From contig NC_092225.1 of NCBI RefSeq assembly GCF_036320965.1, forward strand, positions 76,829,435 through 76,893,434: a DNA stretch of 64,000 bases. Reading direction: 5' to 3'. The translations under genes were made by a program, and so were the position numbers. This stretch comes from Panulirus ornatus (taxonomy: Eukaryota; Arthropoda; Malacostraca; Decapoda; Palinuridae). Shown one piece after another: positions 24,291 through 35,574 of the stretch. The notes beneath the pieces are model-generated. The model worked only from the letters and a program-made list of their open reading frames with translations, was not told the origin of the DNA and ran no database searches. How positions within the stretch are numbered: position 1 is the stretch's first letter; each line of letters opens with the position of its first letter.

Positions 24291-24767
24291 AATAATAATA
24301 ATAATAATAATAATCCATATCCTTTCTATGCAATTCTATATTTCTACAGCATAGGAAGGAGCATTCTAAATCGTAAATATATACGCAGAAAGATTTTCAC
24401 TTCAAAACAGCAGCATAGCAACAGCTTAAGAAACCTAGTGTTATTCCTCTTGATTTTCATTCAACATGCTGTCATGCTGAATAAGTAAGGAGACTCACAG
24501 ATGTTGCTGGAATAGTAAAGCCACTGTTATAGTGATAACATACTAATGTTGTATGATTTGTTAAAATTCACTGCACTTGTTTCAGAAACAATCTATGTAT
24601 TGTAAGAGGAAACTTTTGACTGTCTAATATTTCTATGATTAGAAATCTTGTTAAATTCTGTTGTGTTCTAAATTTGTTGGAACTGAAACAAATATGCTTC
24701 TGAAATGTCCATAATCCTTTCAACTGAATAACAAATGCTTATTCTATATCTCAAACTTTTTTTTTTT
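24291..24767. other. ENPP intron, unassigned
   Basis: It starts with the (TAA)n tail; the rest is AT-rich, with nothing recognised between two oppositely oriented RTE copies. Confidence 0.4.
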
Positions 24768-25946
24768 GCTTTGTCGCTGTCTCCCGCGTTTGCGAGGTAG
24801 CGCAAGGAAACAGACAAAAGAAATGGCCCAACCAACCCCCATACACATGTATATACATACGTCCACACACGCAAATACACATACCTACACAGCTTTCCAT
24901 GGTTTACCCCAGACGCTTCACATGCCCTGATTCAATTCACTGACAGCACGTCAACCCCGGTATACCACATCGCTCCAATTCACTCTATTCCTTGCCCTCC
25001 TTTCACCCTCCTGCATGTTCAGGCCCCGATCACACAAAATCTTTTTCACTCCATCTTTCCACCTCCAATTTGGTCTCCCTCTTCTCCTTGTTCCCTCCAC
25101 CTCCGACACATATATTCTCTTGGTCAATCTTTCCTCACTCATTCTCTCCATGTGCCCAAACCATTTCAAAACACCCTCTTCTGCTCTCTCAACCACGCTC
25201 TTTTTATTTCCACACATCTCTCTTACCCTTACGTTACTTACTCGATCAAACCACCTCACACCACACATTGTCCTCAAACATCTCATTTCCAGCACATCTA
25301 TCCTCCTGCGCACAACTCTATCCATAGCCCACGCCTCGCAACCATACAACATTGTTGGAACCACTATTCCTTCAAACATACCCATTTTTGCTTTCCGAGA
25401 TAATGTTCTCGACTTCCACACATTCTTCAAGGCTCCCAGAATTTTCGCCCCCTCCCCCACCCTATGATCCATTTCGACTTCCATGGTTCCATCCGCTGCC
25501 AGATCCACTCCCAGATATCTAAAACACTTCACTTCCTCCAGTTTTTCTCCATTCAAACTCACCTCCCAATTGACTTGACCCTCAACCCTACTGTACCTAA
25601 TAACCTTGCTCTTATTCACATTTACTCTTAACTTTCTTCTTTCACACACTTTACCAAACTCAGTCACCAGCTTCTGCAGTTTCTCACATGAATCAGCCGC
25701 CAGCGCTGTATCATCAGCGAACAACAACTGACTCACTTCCCAAGCTCTCTCATCCCCAACAGACTTCATACTTGCCCCTCTTTCCAAAACTCTTGCATTC
25801 ACCTCCCTAACCACCCCATCCATAAACAAATTAAACAACCATGGAGACATCACACACCCCAGCCGCAAACCTACATTCACTGAGAACCAATCACTTTCCT
25901 CTCTTCCTACACGTACACATGCCTTACACCCTCGATAAAAACTTAT
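24768..25946 (-). mobile_element. RTE LINE copy E, 5'-truncated, short-tail subfamily
   Basis: Covers SFYRGCKACVRVGREESDW to the C-terminus and the short 3'UTR, open without a stop for 339 codons (the first few come from flank). It has RLGCVMSPWLFN (Q to L in the conserved RQG), LLFADDTALAADS, and ends YRG then TGA. The tail is A-rich. TATCTC occurs on both sides (24747-24752, 25944-25949) as a possible target duplication. Confidence 0.93.
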
Positions 25947-26187
25947 CTCTACCAAATATATGTTCATCATATCTACACAAATGGTTTCTTACCAGAGTGA
26001 CTATCCACATCCTCAAGCACAAAAACAAAGAAAAAGTTTTATTTCCTAATGTGTGTAAGGAATCTTCAGCAACCATACATGTCACTGCATAATTATGTGG
26101 CAATGCTGAGAAAAATTCAATTTTGTACTGCAGCAAGCACAAAAAAACCATAAACTGTCAAAAAAAAATCTTAGCTAAAAACCTCAC

Positions 26188-26419
26188 CTTCTGATCCATC
26201 TTTAGGCGTGAATCTACCAAAGGCACCATCCCAGAATCTGGTTATGTTGGTAAAGTTGGGGATGTAGTCATTAAGGTTGATCATCCTTTGCTGACCAGCC
26301 TCTGCCATACCATGATCAGCTACCACCAGTAGATTGACGCATGACACCAAGTTACGTGCCTGCAGCCCCTCTACCAAGCGCTTCACGAAGCTGTCAACAC
26401 GAACTAGCACTTTCTCAAG
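26188..26419 (-). CDS. ENPP: ENPP-like exon with ADHGM metal ligands
   Basis: 77 codons plus one base (ends phase 1), acceptor ACTTGCAG and donor GTGAGG. It starts LEKVLVRVDSFVKRLVEGL and carries LLVVADHGMAEAG; the Asp and His of DHGM are zinc ligands in the family. It continues through INLNDYIPNF to the loop ending DGSE. Two adjacent N-glycosylation sequons (NFT, NIT) are visible. A cysteine at SCVN is likely disulphide-bonded. Confidence 0.95.
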
Positions 26420-26570
26420 CTGCAAGTTATAATGAAGGAAAGGTTGGGGTAGAAAGTGACACCCACACCACTTCCAGTATCATGCAATTGTAAAATACTA
26501 ACATAAAGACCATAACTGTTACACTATTACCCATCAGAGAAAAACCTAGTCACATATCACAAAGACATAC

Positions 26571-26678
26571 CTCAGGGGAGTTGGGTCCAAAGTCATGGCC
26601 AATATTGTCTGGCTCATGCATGTAGAGAGTAATGAAGGATGGACGAGTCTCTGAAGGCAGATCCAGCCATGACAATAC
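26571..26678 (-). CDS. ENPP: ENPP-like exon with EPD..GH metal ligands
   Basis: 36 codons, phase 0 at both ends, acceptor CCTGCAG and donor GTATGT. The segment ITLYMHEPDNIGHDFGPNSP contains the Asp and His of the EPDxxGHxxGP motif that bind one zinc. It joins the next exon across a short 151-bp intron. Confidence 0.95.
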
Positions 26679-26856
26679 CTGCAGGAAGCCTAGAGTTTAA
26701 TAATTACCAAGCATCATCACATGATGCCAAGTATTATGCTCGCTTGTTTACTTGTCACTAAATCATAATGCATTTCATTGTATTCATAAACATCATCCTT
26801 CACTGAATTCCAGGTCACAGTTTCACAGAGTGGGCCCAAACGTTATCCAAAACCTT

Positions 26857-26861
<5 letters not shown>

Positions 26862-26935
<74 letters not shown>

Positions 26936-26946
26936 GAGAGAGAGAG
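26862..26946. repeat. (GA)n microsatellite
   Basis: About 42 GA units with one interruption, directly at the 5' boundary of the old RTE relic. Confidence 0.95.
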
Positions 26947-29475
26947 ATTGTTAGTGACAAAGAAAAGGGAGATGTATGGGTGACACTTGCAAGGAAGGAG
27001 TGCAAGTGATTGGGAGATATGCAAGAAAAAGTGGAAGGAGGTTAAGAGGAAGCTGCAAGAGCCCAAAAAAGAGGGCAAATAAGACCTTGGACAAGTGAAT
27101 ACCAGTAAACTTTAGTGACAATAAAATTTTCTGGAAGAAGGTTAACAGTGTGAAAAAAACAAGAGAACAAATAGGAAAAGAAATGAAGGAGGCAAATGGG
27201 AAAGTGGTTATGGCAGTAATAAAGTGAAGAAATGAGGTGAGTACTTTGAAGGACTGCTGAATATGTTTGATAATAGGGTGGCAGATGAAGGGTATTTGGG
27301 TTAGGAAGATATGCAAAGTTAGATTGAGTCATGGAAAGTCGTTTAGAGAGGATAAAAGAGTTAGTTAGATGAAATGTGGCAATGCAGATATGTGAAGTGA
27401 GACTGAGTCATGGAAAGTGGTTTAGTGAAGATAAGAGTTGCATTGTACATGACAGCTAGAGACTGAGTGTGAACAAATGTGGCCTTTGTTGTCTTTTCCT
27501 AGAGCTACCTCGTGCACATTTGGGGGAGGGGGTTGTTATTTCACGTGTGGCAGGGTGGCGACGGGAATGAATAAGGGCAGACAGTATGAATTATGTACAT
27601 GTGTATATATGTATATGTCTGTGTGTGTATATATATGTATACGTTGAGATGTATAGGTATGTATATATGCGTGTGTGGACATGTATGTATATACATGTGT
27701 ATGTGGGTGGGTTGGGCCATTCTTTCGTCTGTTTCCTTGCGCTACCTCGCTAACGCGGGAGACAGCGACAAAGTATAATAAATAAATAAATAAAGAGTTG
27801 GTAAAAGCCTTTAGCAAGATGAAATGTGGCAAGGCAGTGGGAGTGGATGGTACTGCAGTTCAATTTCTTAAGAAAGGGATGACTATGTTGTTGATTGGTT
27901 AGGTAGGACTTTCAGTGTATGTATGGATCATGGTGAAGTACATGAGGAATGGTAAAATGAATGTATAGTGCCAATGTATAAAGGCAAGAGGAACCAAGGT
28001 TAGTGTTCAAATTAGAGAGGTACAATTTTGTTGAGTGTACCTGGAAACCTGCCTGCAAGAGTGATGATTGAGAGAGTGGTGGCATCTACAAAAACTTCAG
28101 ACTGAAGAGGAACAATGTGGATTCAGGAGTGGTAGAGGTTGTGTGGATCAGGTGTTTGTTTTAAAGAATGTGTGTGAGAAATACTTAGAGAAACAGAAGA
28201 ATTTGTTTGTGACTTTTGTGGATCTGGAGAGTGCATACAATAAGAATGATAAAGATGCTTGGTGGAAGGTGTAAAGAATATATGGTGTGGGAGAAAAATT
28301 AATAGAAGCAGTGAGGAGTTTTTAAGAACAGAGTAAAGTGTGTGTGTGGGTAGGTTGAGAGAAGGGTGTGTGTTTCCTGGTGAAGGAGAGTTTACAGCAG
28401 TGGTGTGTGATGTCACCATGGCTTTTTGATTTGTTCATGGATCTGGTGATGATGGAGGTTAATACATGGGTCTTGGTGAGAAAAGGCAAGCATGCAAATG
28501 ATGGGGGGTGAGGAGGGTCTGGGAGGAGAGTCAGTTGTTGTTTATCAATGACATTGCTCTGGTGACAGATTTGAGAGAGAAACTGCTGAAATTTGTGTCT
28601 GAGTTTTGGATAATGTGAAAGGATAGAATGAGAGTAAATATGAATAAAAGCAAGGTCATTGGTTTTAGAAGAGTAGAGACATGTCAGTTGGGGTTTGAGT
28701 TTCAATGGAGAACAGAGAAAACGAAGTGTTCTAAACACCTGGTGGTAGTGAACGGAACCACGGGAGTTGTGAGTCTTACAGTAGATGCGATGGGCAAAGG
28801 TTCTGGGAGCAATGAGAAATATGTGGCAAGAGAGGTTAGCTTCTGGTAGGGTGAAAATGGGTATGTTTGGAGGTATAGTAGTCCCAGTGGTGTTGCATGG
28901 ATGGGAGGCTTGGTCTTTATATGAAATTGTATGGAAAAGGATCAGCATGTTAGAAATGGAATGCTTAAGGACAATATGTGGTGTGAGCAGGATTGATTAA
29001 GTAATGATATGGTGAGAGAGTGGTGTGGTAAAAAGAAGAGCATGGTTGAGAGACCTGAAGATATGCATAAATGGTTTGGACAAATGGAAAGAATAAGTGA
29101 GGAGAGGTTGAAAAAGAGGATATATACATGCTCTGTTTGTGTTAAAAGTGGAAGTGACTAGGAGAAGGGGGACCTAATTGGAGATGGAAGGATGGACTGA
29201 ACAAGATTGAGTGTCTGGGGACTGATCATGCAGCAGGGTGAAAGGCATGTAAGGGATAGACCAATGTGGTTCACAGGTAATGACATGCTGTCAGTGGGCT
29301 GAGCCAGGGAATATGAAGCAGTCATTGTAAACCATGGAGAGGTCTTTGGGGCCTGATTGAGTATAGGGGCTGTGGTTTCAATGCAATATAATTGACAGCT
29401 AGAGAGTGGATATGAGTGAATTAGGCTTTTTTTTTCTGTTCTTGGCACTACTTTGCTAATGTGGGACATGATGAA
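26947..29475 (+). mobile_element. Old RTE LINE relic, plus strand, interrupted by a younger insertion
   Basis: Decayed but nearly collinear with the young family from the linker (KKKWKEVKRKLQEPKK-type) through CGFRSGRGCVDQVF at about 28120 and FVTFVDLESAYNKNDKDAWW (motif A). It continues through a TMxHGxEAW-like block, WFGQMERISEERLKKR and the AACATG/ACCATG landmarks to a tail-like GCACTACTTTGCTAATGTGG. It contains a partial internal duplication (about 27313-27390 and 27391-27440 plus 27793 onward). The interval 27441-27792 is a younger insertion. Confidence 0.82.
27441..27792 (+). mobile_element. RTE LINE 3'UTR-only insertion (long-tail) nested in older RTE
   Basis: Begins inside the 3'UTR (TACATGACAGCTAGAGACTG), includes the long-form block and ends at CGCTACCTCGCTAACGCGGG...GCGACAAAG plus (TAAA)n. 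AAGAGTTG at 27433-27440 is repeated at 27793-27800, an 8-bp target site duplication, and the surrounding relic reads on across the junction. Confidence 0.88.
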
Positions 29476-29489
29476 CGTTTATGAAAATA

Positions 29490-30268
29490 CAGGTACACCA
29501 CCGATTTTCCAGCACTCGGTTCCAAAGCCTTGCCGAATTAACCATTTTGCCAGACCAACCGTGTTCACGTAATAATAATTTATCAACACACCTCTAACTC
29601 ACCAATTATACATCTCCCATGCGTCTAAAGTATACCATGGACTGTTAGACTTTTAAATTCCCTATAATCACGCTCATATTGTATTGAATGTTCTTTATGG
29701 AACAAATTACCCTGGTCCATTATCATGATACCTGACAAGTCAACTCCATCACTCTAATGCTATTGAAACCATTCCACCATCACTCAATAGCGCTCAGTAC
29801 TCTTACCATATTTCATAGTTTTTCTAATCATCATTTGCTTCTTGGGATTGCTGTCTCCATAGAATTTCAATATTTTCTCCCTTTGCTTCTTTATATCATA
29901 AACAGCTGATGAACCAATGCTGTATATGTCACCCATGGTCCATTTTTTCAACAGTTCTTCTTTATCTTGGATCGATATGGACTGGTGTTTGCGTTTGATA
30001 CCACGACTGACACTCGTATGTCTTAAGAGCCATAGCTAGGGTTAAATTTAAGCAAAATAAGTTAAGAGTCTCACAGAATTGTGGTATCACCAAGTGCAGT
30101 GTAAAGAATGTAAATAAGCACGCCCTACACACAACGCTATCTGTGGCCGCCCAGTAAACTACTCAAGTGGCTGCAGTAATTTCAAGTTCCCTCATGTAAT
30201 TTTGTCTGGACTAAAGGAGGTGCCAAACCGCCAAACCATCAGTTGCTGGAAATTCGGTGGTGTAACTG
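29490..30268 (-). mobile_element. Tigger/pogo-type DNA transposon, internally deleted
   Basis: The 25-bp terminal inverted repeats CAGGTACACCACCGATTTTC... (29490-29514) and its partner at 30244-30268 match at 23 of 25 positions. The element is flanked by TA on each side (29488-29489, 30269-30270), the pogo/Tigger target. The minus strand about 30030-29790 encodes RGIKRKHQSISIQDKEELLK, then a shortened loop, GSSAVYDIKKQREKILKFY and KKQMMIRKTMKYGKSTE. This is the CENP-B-type helix-turn-helix domain of Tigger transposases. The catalytic DDE domain is gone, so the copy is non-autonomous. Confidence 0.88.
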
Positions 30269-30484
30269 TATAAATATTTTGCCTTCACAGCGCATGAAGA
30301 TTCTAGTATAACTTAGAAAACTGACTACTGAGGAATGCATGGGAATTCTTAAAGAATGAAAAGGATGAGTGGAAGGTGAATCATTATTTCATAAGGAATA
30401 ATTATAACTAAATGGGACACCTGACCCCTTCCCCCATGCCATCAACTAAAGTACTAGGTAAGCTGCAGAATTATATTCATTTAT
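30269..30484. other. ENPP intron, unassigned
   Basis: Short spacer between the DNA transposon and an RTE 3' end; nothing recognised. Confidence 0.4.
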
Positions 30485-30492
30485 CTATTTAT

Positions 30493-31057
30493 TTTGCTTT
30501 GTTGTTGTCTCCCGCGTTAGCAAGGTAGCGCAAGGAAACAGACGAAAGAATGACCCAACCCACCCACATACACATGTATATAAATACACATCCACACACG
30601 CAAATATACATACCTATACATTTCAACATATACATATCTATACACACACAGATATATACATATATACACATGTACATAATTCATACTGTCTGCCTTTATT
30701 CATTCCCATCGCCAACCCGCCACACATGAAATAACAGCCCCATCCCCCCTCATGTGCGTGAGGTAGCGTTAGGAAAAGACAAAAAAGGCCACTTTCATTC
30801 ACACTCAGTCTCTAGCTGTCATGTAATAATGCATTGAAACCACAGCTCTCTTTCCACATCCAGGCCCCACAGAACTTTCCATGGTTTACCCCAGACGCTT
30901 CACATGCCATGGTTCAATCCATTGACAGCACGTCGACCCCGGTATACCACATCGTTCCAATTCACTCTATTCCTTGCATGCCTTTCACCCTCCTGCATGT
31001 TCAGGCCCCAATCACTCAAAATCTTCTTCACTTCATCTTTCCACCTCCAATTTGGTC
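30493..31057 (-). mobile_element. RTE LINE copy K, severely 5'-truncated, long-tail subfamily
   Basis: Contains only the last about 40 codons of RT (GRPNWRWKDxVKKIL region) and the complete long 3'UTR to GCTTTGTTGTTGTCTCCCGC (antisense). Its C-terminal codons read through CGA (the untruncated form), consistent with the long-tail subfamily. It lies immediately upstream of copy G, and both are flanked by CTATTTAT. Confidence 0.9.
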
Positions 31058-31079
31058 TGAAAGAATTATTTCTATTTAT

Positions 31080-34000
31080 TTATTTATTTTTTTTTTTTGC
31101 TTTGTCGCTGTCTCCCGCGTTTGCGAGGTAGCGCAAGGAAACAGACGAAAGAAATGGCCCAACCCACCCCCATACACATGTATATACATACGTCCACACA
31201 CGCAAATATACATACCTACACAGCTTTCCATGGTTTACCCCAGACGCTTTACATGCCTTGATTCAATCCACTGACAGCACGTCAACCCCGGTATACCACA
31301 TCGATCCAATTCACTCTATTCCTTGCCCTCCTTTCACCCTCCTGCATGTTCAGGCCCCGATCACACAAAATCTTTTTCACTCCATCTTTCCACCTCCAAT
31401 TTGGTCTCCCTCTTCTCCTCGTTCCCTCCACCTCCGACACATATATCCTCTTGGTCAATCTTTCCTCACTCATTCTCTCCATGTGCCCAAACCATTTCAA
31501 AACACCCTCTTCTGCTCTCTCAACCACGCTCTTTTTATTTCCACACATCTCTCTTACCCTTACGTTACTTACTCGATCAAACCACCTCACACCACACATT
31601 GTCCTCAAACATCTCATTTCCAGCACATCCATCCTCCTGCGCACAACTCTATCCATAGCCCACGCCTCGCAACCATACAACATTGTTGGAACCACTATTC
31701 CTTCAAACATACCCATTTTTGCTTTCCGAGATACTGTTCTCGACTTCCACACATTCTTCAAGGCTCCCAGAATTTTCGCCCCCTCCCCCACCCTATGATC
31801 CACTTCCGCTTCCATGGTTCCATCCGCTGCCAGATCCACTCCCAGATATCTAAAACACTTTACTTCCTCCAGTTTTTCTCCATTCAAACTCACCTCCCAA
31901 TTGACTTGACCCTCAACCCTACTGTACCTAATAACCTTGCTCTTATTCACATTTACTCTTAACTTTCTTCTTTCACACACTTTACCAAACTCAGTCACCA
32001 GCTTCTGCAGTTTCTCACATGAATCAGCCACCAGCGCTGTATCATCAGCGAACAACAACTGACTCACTTCCCAAGCTCTCTCATCCCCAACCGACTTCAT
32101 ACTTGCCCCTCTTTCCAAAACTCTTGCATTCACCTCCCTAACAACCCCATCCATAAACAAATTAAACAACCATGAAGACATCACACACCCCTGCCGCAAA
32201 CCTACATTCACTGAGAACCAATCACTTTCCTCTCTTCCTACACGTACACATGCCTTACATCCTCGATAAAAACTTTTCACTGCTTCTAACAACTTGCCTC
32301 CCACACCATATATTCTTAATAACTTCCACAGAGCATCTCTATCAACTCTATCATATGCCTTCTCCAGATCCATAAATGCTACATACAAATCCATTTGCTT
32401 TTCTAAGTATTTCTCACATACATTCTTCAAAGCAAACACCTGATCCACACATCCTCTACCACTTCTGAAACCACACTGCTCTTCCCCAATCTGATGCTCT
32501 GTACATGCCTTCACCCTCTCAATCAATACCCTCCCATATAATTTACCAGGAATACTCAACAAACTTATACCTCTGTAATTTGAGCACTCACTCTTATCCC
32601 CTTTGCCTTTGTACAATGGCACTATGCACACATTCCGCCAATCCTCAGGCACCTCACCATGAGTCATACATACATTAAATAACCTTACCAACCAGTCAAC
32701 AATACAGTCACCCCCTTTTTTAATAAATTCCACTGCAATACCATCCAAACCTGCTGCCTTGCCGGCTTTCATCTTCCGCAAAGCTTTTACTACCTCTTCT
32801 CTGTTTACCAAATCATTTTCCCTAACCCTCTCGCTTTGCACACCACCTCGACCAAAACACCCTATATCTGCCACTCTATCATCAAACACATTCAACAAAC
32901 CTTCAAAATACTCACTCCATCTCCTTCTCACATCACCACTACTTGTTATCACCTCCCCATTTGCGCCCTTCACTGAAGTTCGCATTTGCTCCCTTGTCTT
33001 ACGCACTTTATTTACCTCCTTCCAGAACATCTTTTTATTCTCCCTAAAATTTAATGATACTCTCTCACCCCAACTCTCATTTGCCCTTTTTTTCACCTCT
33101 TGCACCTTTCTCTTGACCTCCTGTCTCTTTCTCTTATACATCTCCCACTCAATTGCAATTTTTCCCTGCAAAAATCGTCCAAATGCCTCTCTCTTCTCTT
33201 TCACTAATACTCTTACTTCTTCATCCCACCACTCACTACCCTTTCTAATCAACCCACCTCCCACTCTTCTCATGCCACAAGCATCTTTTGCGCAATCCAT
33301 CACTGATTCCCTAAATACAACCCCTTCCTCCCCCACTCCCCTTACTTCCATTGTTCTCACCTTTTTCCATTCTGTACTCAGTCTCTCCTGGTACTTCCTC
33401 ACACAAGTCTCCTTCCCAAGCTCACTTACTCTCACCACCCTCTTCACCCCAACATTCACTCTTCTTTTCTGAAAACCCATACAAATCTTCACCTTAGCCT
33501 CCACAAGATAATGATCAGACATCCCTCCAGTTGCACCTCTCAGCACATTAACATCCAAAGGTCTCTCTTTCGCGCGCCTGTCAATTAACATGTAATCCAA
33601 TAACGCTCTCTGGCCATCTCTCCTACTTACATAAGTATACTTATGTATATCTCGCTTTTTAAACCAGGTATTCCCAATCATCAGTCCTTTTTCAGCACAT
33701 AAATCTACAAGCTCTTCACCATTTCCATTTACAACACTGAACACCCCATGTATACCAATTATTCCCTCAACTGCCACATTACTCACCTTTGCATTCAAAT
33801 CACCCATCACTATAACCCGGTCTCGTGCATCAAAACCACTAACACACTCATTCAGCTGCTCCCAAAACACTTGCCTCTCATGATCTTTCTTCTCATGCCC
33901 AGGTGCATATGCACCAACAATCACCCATCTCTCTCCATCAACTTTCAGTTTTACCCATATTAATCGAGAATTTACTTTCTTACATTCTATCACATACTCC

Positions 34001-34080
34001 CACAACTCCTGTTTCAGGAGTACTGCTACTCCTTCCCTTGCTCTTGTCCTCTCACCAACCCCTGACTTTACTCCCAAGAC
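31080..34080 (-). mobile_element. RTE LINE copy G, longest and open copy (3.0 kb), short-tail subfamily
   Basis: A 931-codon frame (34077 to 31282) is open from within the endonuclease to the RT end. Domain landmarks by residue: VIVGAYAPGHEKKD (53-66) and MGDLNAKVSN (91-100) of the APE endonuclease, GGMSDHYLVEAKV (185-197) with the catalytic-type SDH, a basic linker about 200-430, KAGKAAGLDGIAVEF (437-451), FMDLEKAYDRV (568-578, motif A), RQGCVMSSWLFN (629-640; other copies have SPWL), LLFADDTALVADS (674-686, motif C) and a C-terminal WFGHMERM/GRPNWRW region. The N-terminal endonuclease part is missing. It is flanked by CTATTTAT at 31072-31079 and 34081-34088. Such proteins are often mis-annotated as host genes. 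Confidence 0.95.
31282..34077 (-). CDS. RTE LINE ORF: partial APE endonuclease plus reverse transcriptase
   Basis: The protein frame of copy G, uninterrupted for 931 codons. It would nick DNA and reverse transcribe LINE RNA at the target, but the first endonuclease strand-loop block with the catalytic Glu is absent because of 5' truncation. The chosen Met (MGVKSGV) is simply the first in the frame; the true LINE start is missing. The stop is the subfamily TGA directly after YRG. Confidence 0.88.
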   Translation of the reverse strand: MGVKSGVGERTRAREGVAVLLKQELWEYVIECKKVNSRLIWVKLKVDGERWVIVGAYAPGHEKKDHERQVFWEQLNECVSGFDARDRVIVMGDLNAKVSNVAVEGIIGIHGVFSVVNGNGEELVDLCAEKGLMIGNTWFKKRDIHKYTYVSRRDGQRALLDYMLIDRRAKERPLDVNVLRGATGGMSDHYLVEAKVKICMGFQKRRVNVGVKRVVRVSELGKETCVRKYQERLSTEWKKVRTMEVRGVGEEGVVFRESVMDCAKDACGMRRVGGGLIRKGSEWWDEEVRVLVKEKREAFGRFLQGKIAIEWEMYKRKRQEVKRKVQEVKKRANESWGERVSLNFRENKKMFWKEVNKVRKTREQMRTSVKGANGEVITSSGDVRRRWSEYFEGLLNVFDDRVADIGCFGRGGVQSERVRENDLVNREEVVKALRKMKAGKAAGLDGIAVEFIKKGGDCIVDWLVRLFNVCMTHGEVPEDWRNVCIVPLYKGKGDKSECSNYRGISLLSIPGKLYGRVLIERVKACTEHQIGEEQCGFRSGRGCVDQVFALKNVCEKYLEKQMDLYVAFMDLEKAYDRVDRDALWKLLRIYGVGGKLLEAVKSFYRGCKACVRVGREESDWFSVNVGLRQGCVMSSWLFNLFMDGVVREVNARVLERGASMKSVGDERAWEVSQLLFADDTALVADSCEKLQKLVTEFGKVCERRKLRVNVNKSKVIRYSRVEGQVNWEVSLNGEKLEEVKCFRYLGVDLAADGTMEAEVDHRVGEGAKILGALKNVWKSRTVSRKAKMGMFEGIVVPTMLYGCEAWAMDRVVRRRMDVLEMRCLRTMCGVRWFDRVSNVRVREMCGNKKSVVERAEEGVLKWFGHMERMSEERLTKRIYVSEVEGTRRRGRPNWRWKDGVKKILCDRGLNMQEGERRARNRVNWIDVVYRG

Positions 34081-34088
34081 CTATTTAT

Positions 34089-35574
34089 ATCTACTTAAAA
34101 AGTGGAAAATGATTGACTAATAAGCAAAAGAAAAAGTAGAGAATGTGAAATAATACAAAGTATGAAAAGGTATAAGTAAAGGTAAACAATGAAAGATTAA
34201 AAATTAGAAAATATCTATGTTCTCTATGGGATATGTGGCAAACCATCAAGTTGGCTCATGACTCTTGGCATAGAATTGAATAGTCAATCTTATAAGATAT
34301 ACCTATCTTGATGAATCTTTTTCAAAGTATTTCCTTTATGTGGATATAAGTTAAATTTGTTTCTTCATTATAGCATGTAGAATCAAGCACAGAAAAGATA
34401 CAACCAGACTCTTAAGAATAAGGCAGTGAGAAAGCAGCTCCTTTAGTTTGGCATCAGTTTTATTGACCCTGCTTCTCGTGCTTCAGATCCCACGTAAGTC
34501 ACAGTTATCAGTCTCCTGATATCCTGATTATAAGGGAGTGTGTGCTCTGCAGAATTCAATACACATATTATGGTAAACTCACTTCATAGTTGTTAATCCA
34601 TTCCTGCATTTCCCTTGCATGCAAGTTGTCCTTCCATTTTCCTTGCAGTCCCTGCTTACACCAAACCTTTATACTTGCCCTTTCATTTCCCTTGTAACCC
34701 CTGCTTACACCAAACCCTTATTCTTTCTATTCATATAAACCTCTGTGTTCATTCTATTCACACTAGTATTCCACCATAATATCCCCCATTCTTAACACTC
34801 TTACCCCCTCATCATAGTTTTTATATCTACCTAACATGCCATCATGATCATTAAATGCTTGCAGTACAAGGTTTCTGTTACACATTATTGATGAAAATAC
34901 TCTTGACTGGGTTATCATTTCTGATGTATAAACATTTCTGTTTACAGAGCTATATTTGATACAAGTCTGTAAATCAAGAATGATGATAACGGTTCATTAA
35001 GTGTTAACTTAACCTTTCTTGTGGAGCAGTCCATAAGTAAAGTAAAACCAATTCAGCAGTGATGTGGTGGATACCTCCACATTTTGATCCGTGGCATCCA
35101 AAATTAGTTGTGTAGGTACATATAATGGTTTGAAGTGTGCATCAACCTTTTCCACACACTATCTGGCCATACAACATTTAAGTTCAGCACGCCTGCTCCC
35201 TAGGTGGACCTTGCACTGGTAATAAATATTCACTTGGACAATCGGCAAACTCACCTCATAATGGTGGTATTAGAATAAGATTCATCGTTTGTCATATGTA
35301 CGGTATATACTTGTGTGAAGGTTGAGTTTGTATAACCAAATGACCACACAAAGAGTAAGGGGGTCCCCTATACATGAGTAATATTTTGAAGGGGTTAAAA
35401 TCTAGTGACTGGGTACTGACCTGTTATAAATCATGATGATGAGGCCAAGAATTATGCTATGATATGTGTAACTAAACACTTATAGAACCAGGGAAGAATA
35501 TTACTGGTACTCCCTGCCTGGGTTTTGGGAGGATAAGTGACCACTGTGTAGTGAGCTAGCACTGAGGTTGTCAA
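34089..35574. other. ENPP intron, unassigned
   Basis: No recognised element. A small internal repeat (CCCTGCTTACACCAAACC) occurs at about 34650 and 34710. Confidence 0.45.

Noticed and set aside
31258..31962. Plus-strand frames of 83-234 codons repeated at every RTE copy (Ser/His/Pro-rich)
   Set aside because: Shadows of the RT C-terminus in the opposite strand, recurring only because the LINE recurs.
32759..33472. 237-codon plus-strand frame, also open at 52101-52814
   Set aside because: It is the antisense of the RTE linker. It stays open because the sense strand is purine-rich and rarely uses codons that make antisense stops; no start context or domain.
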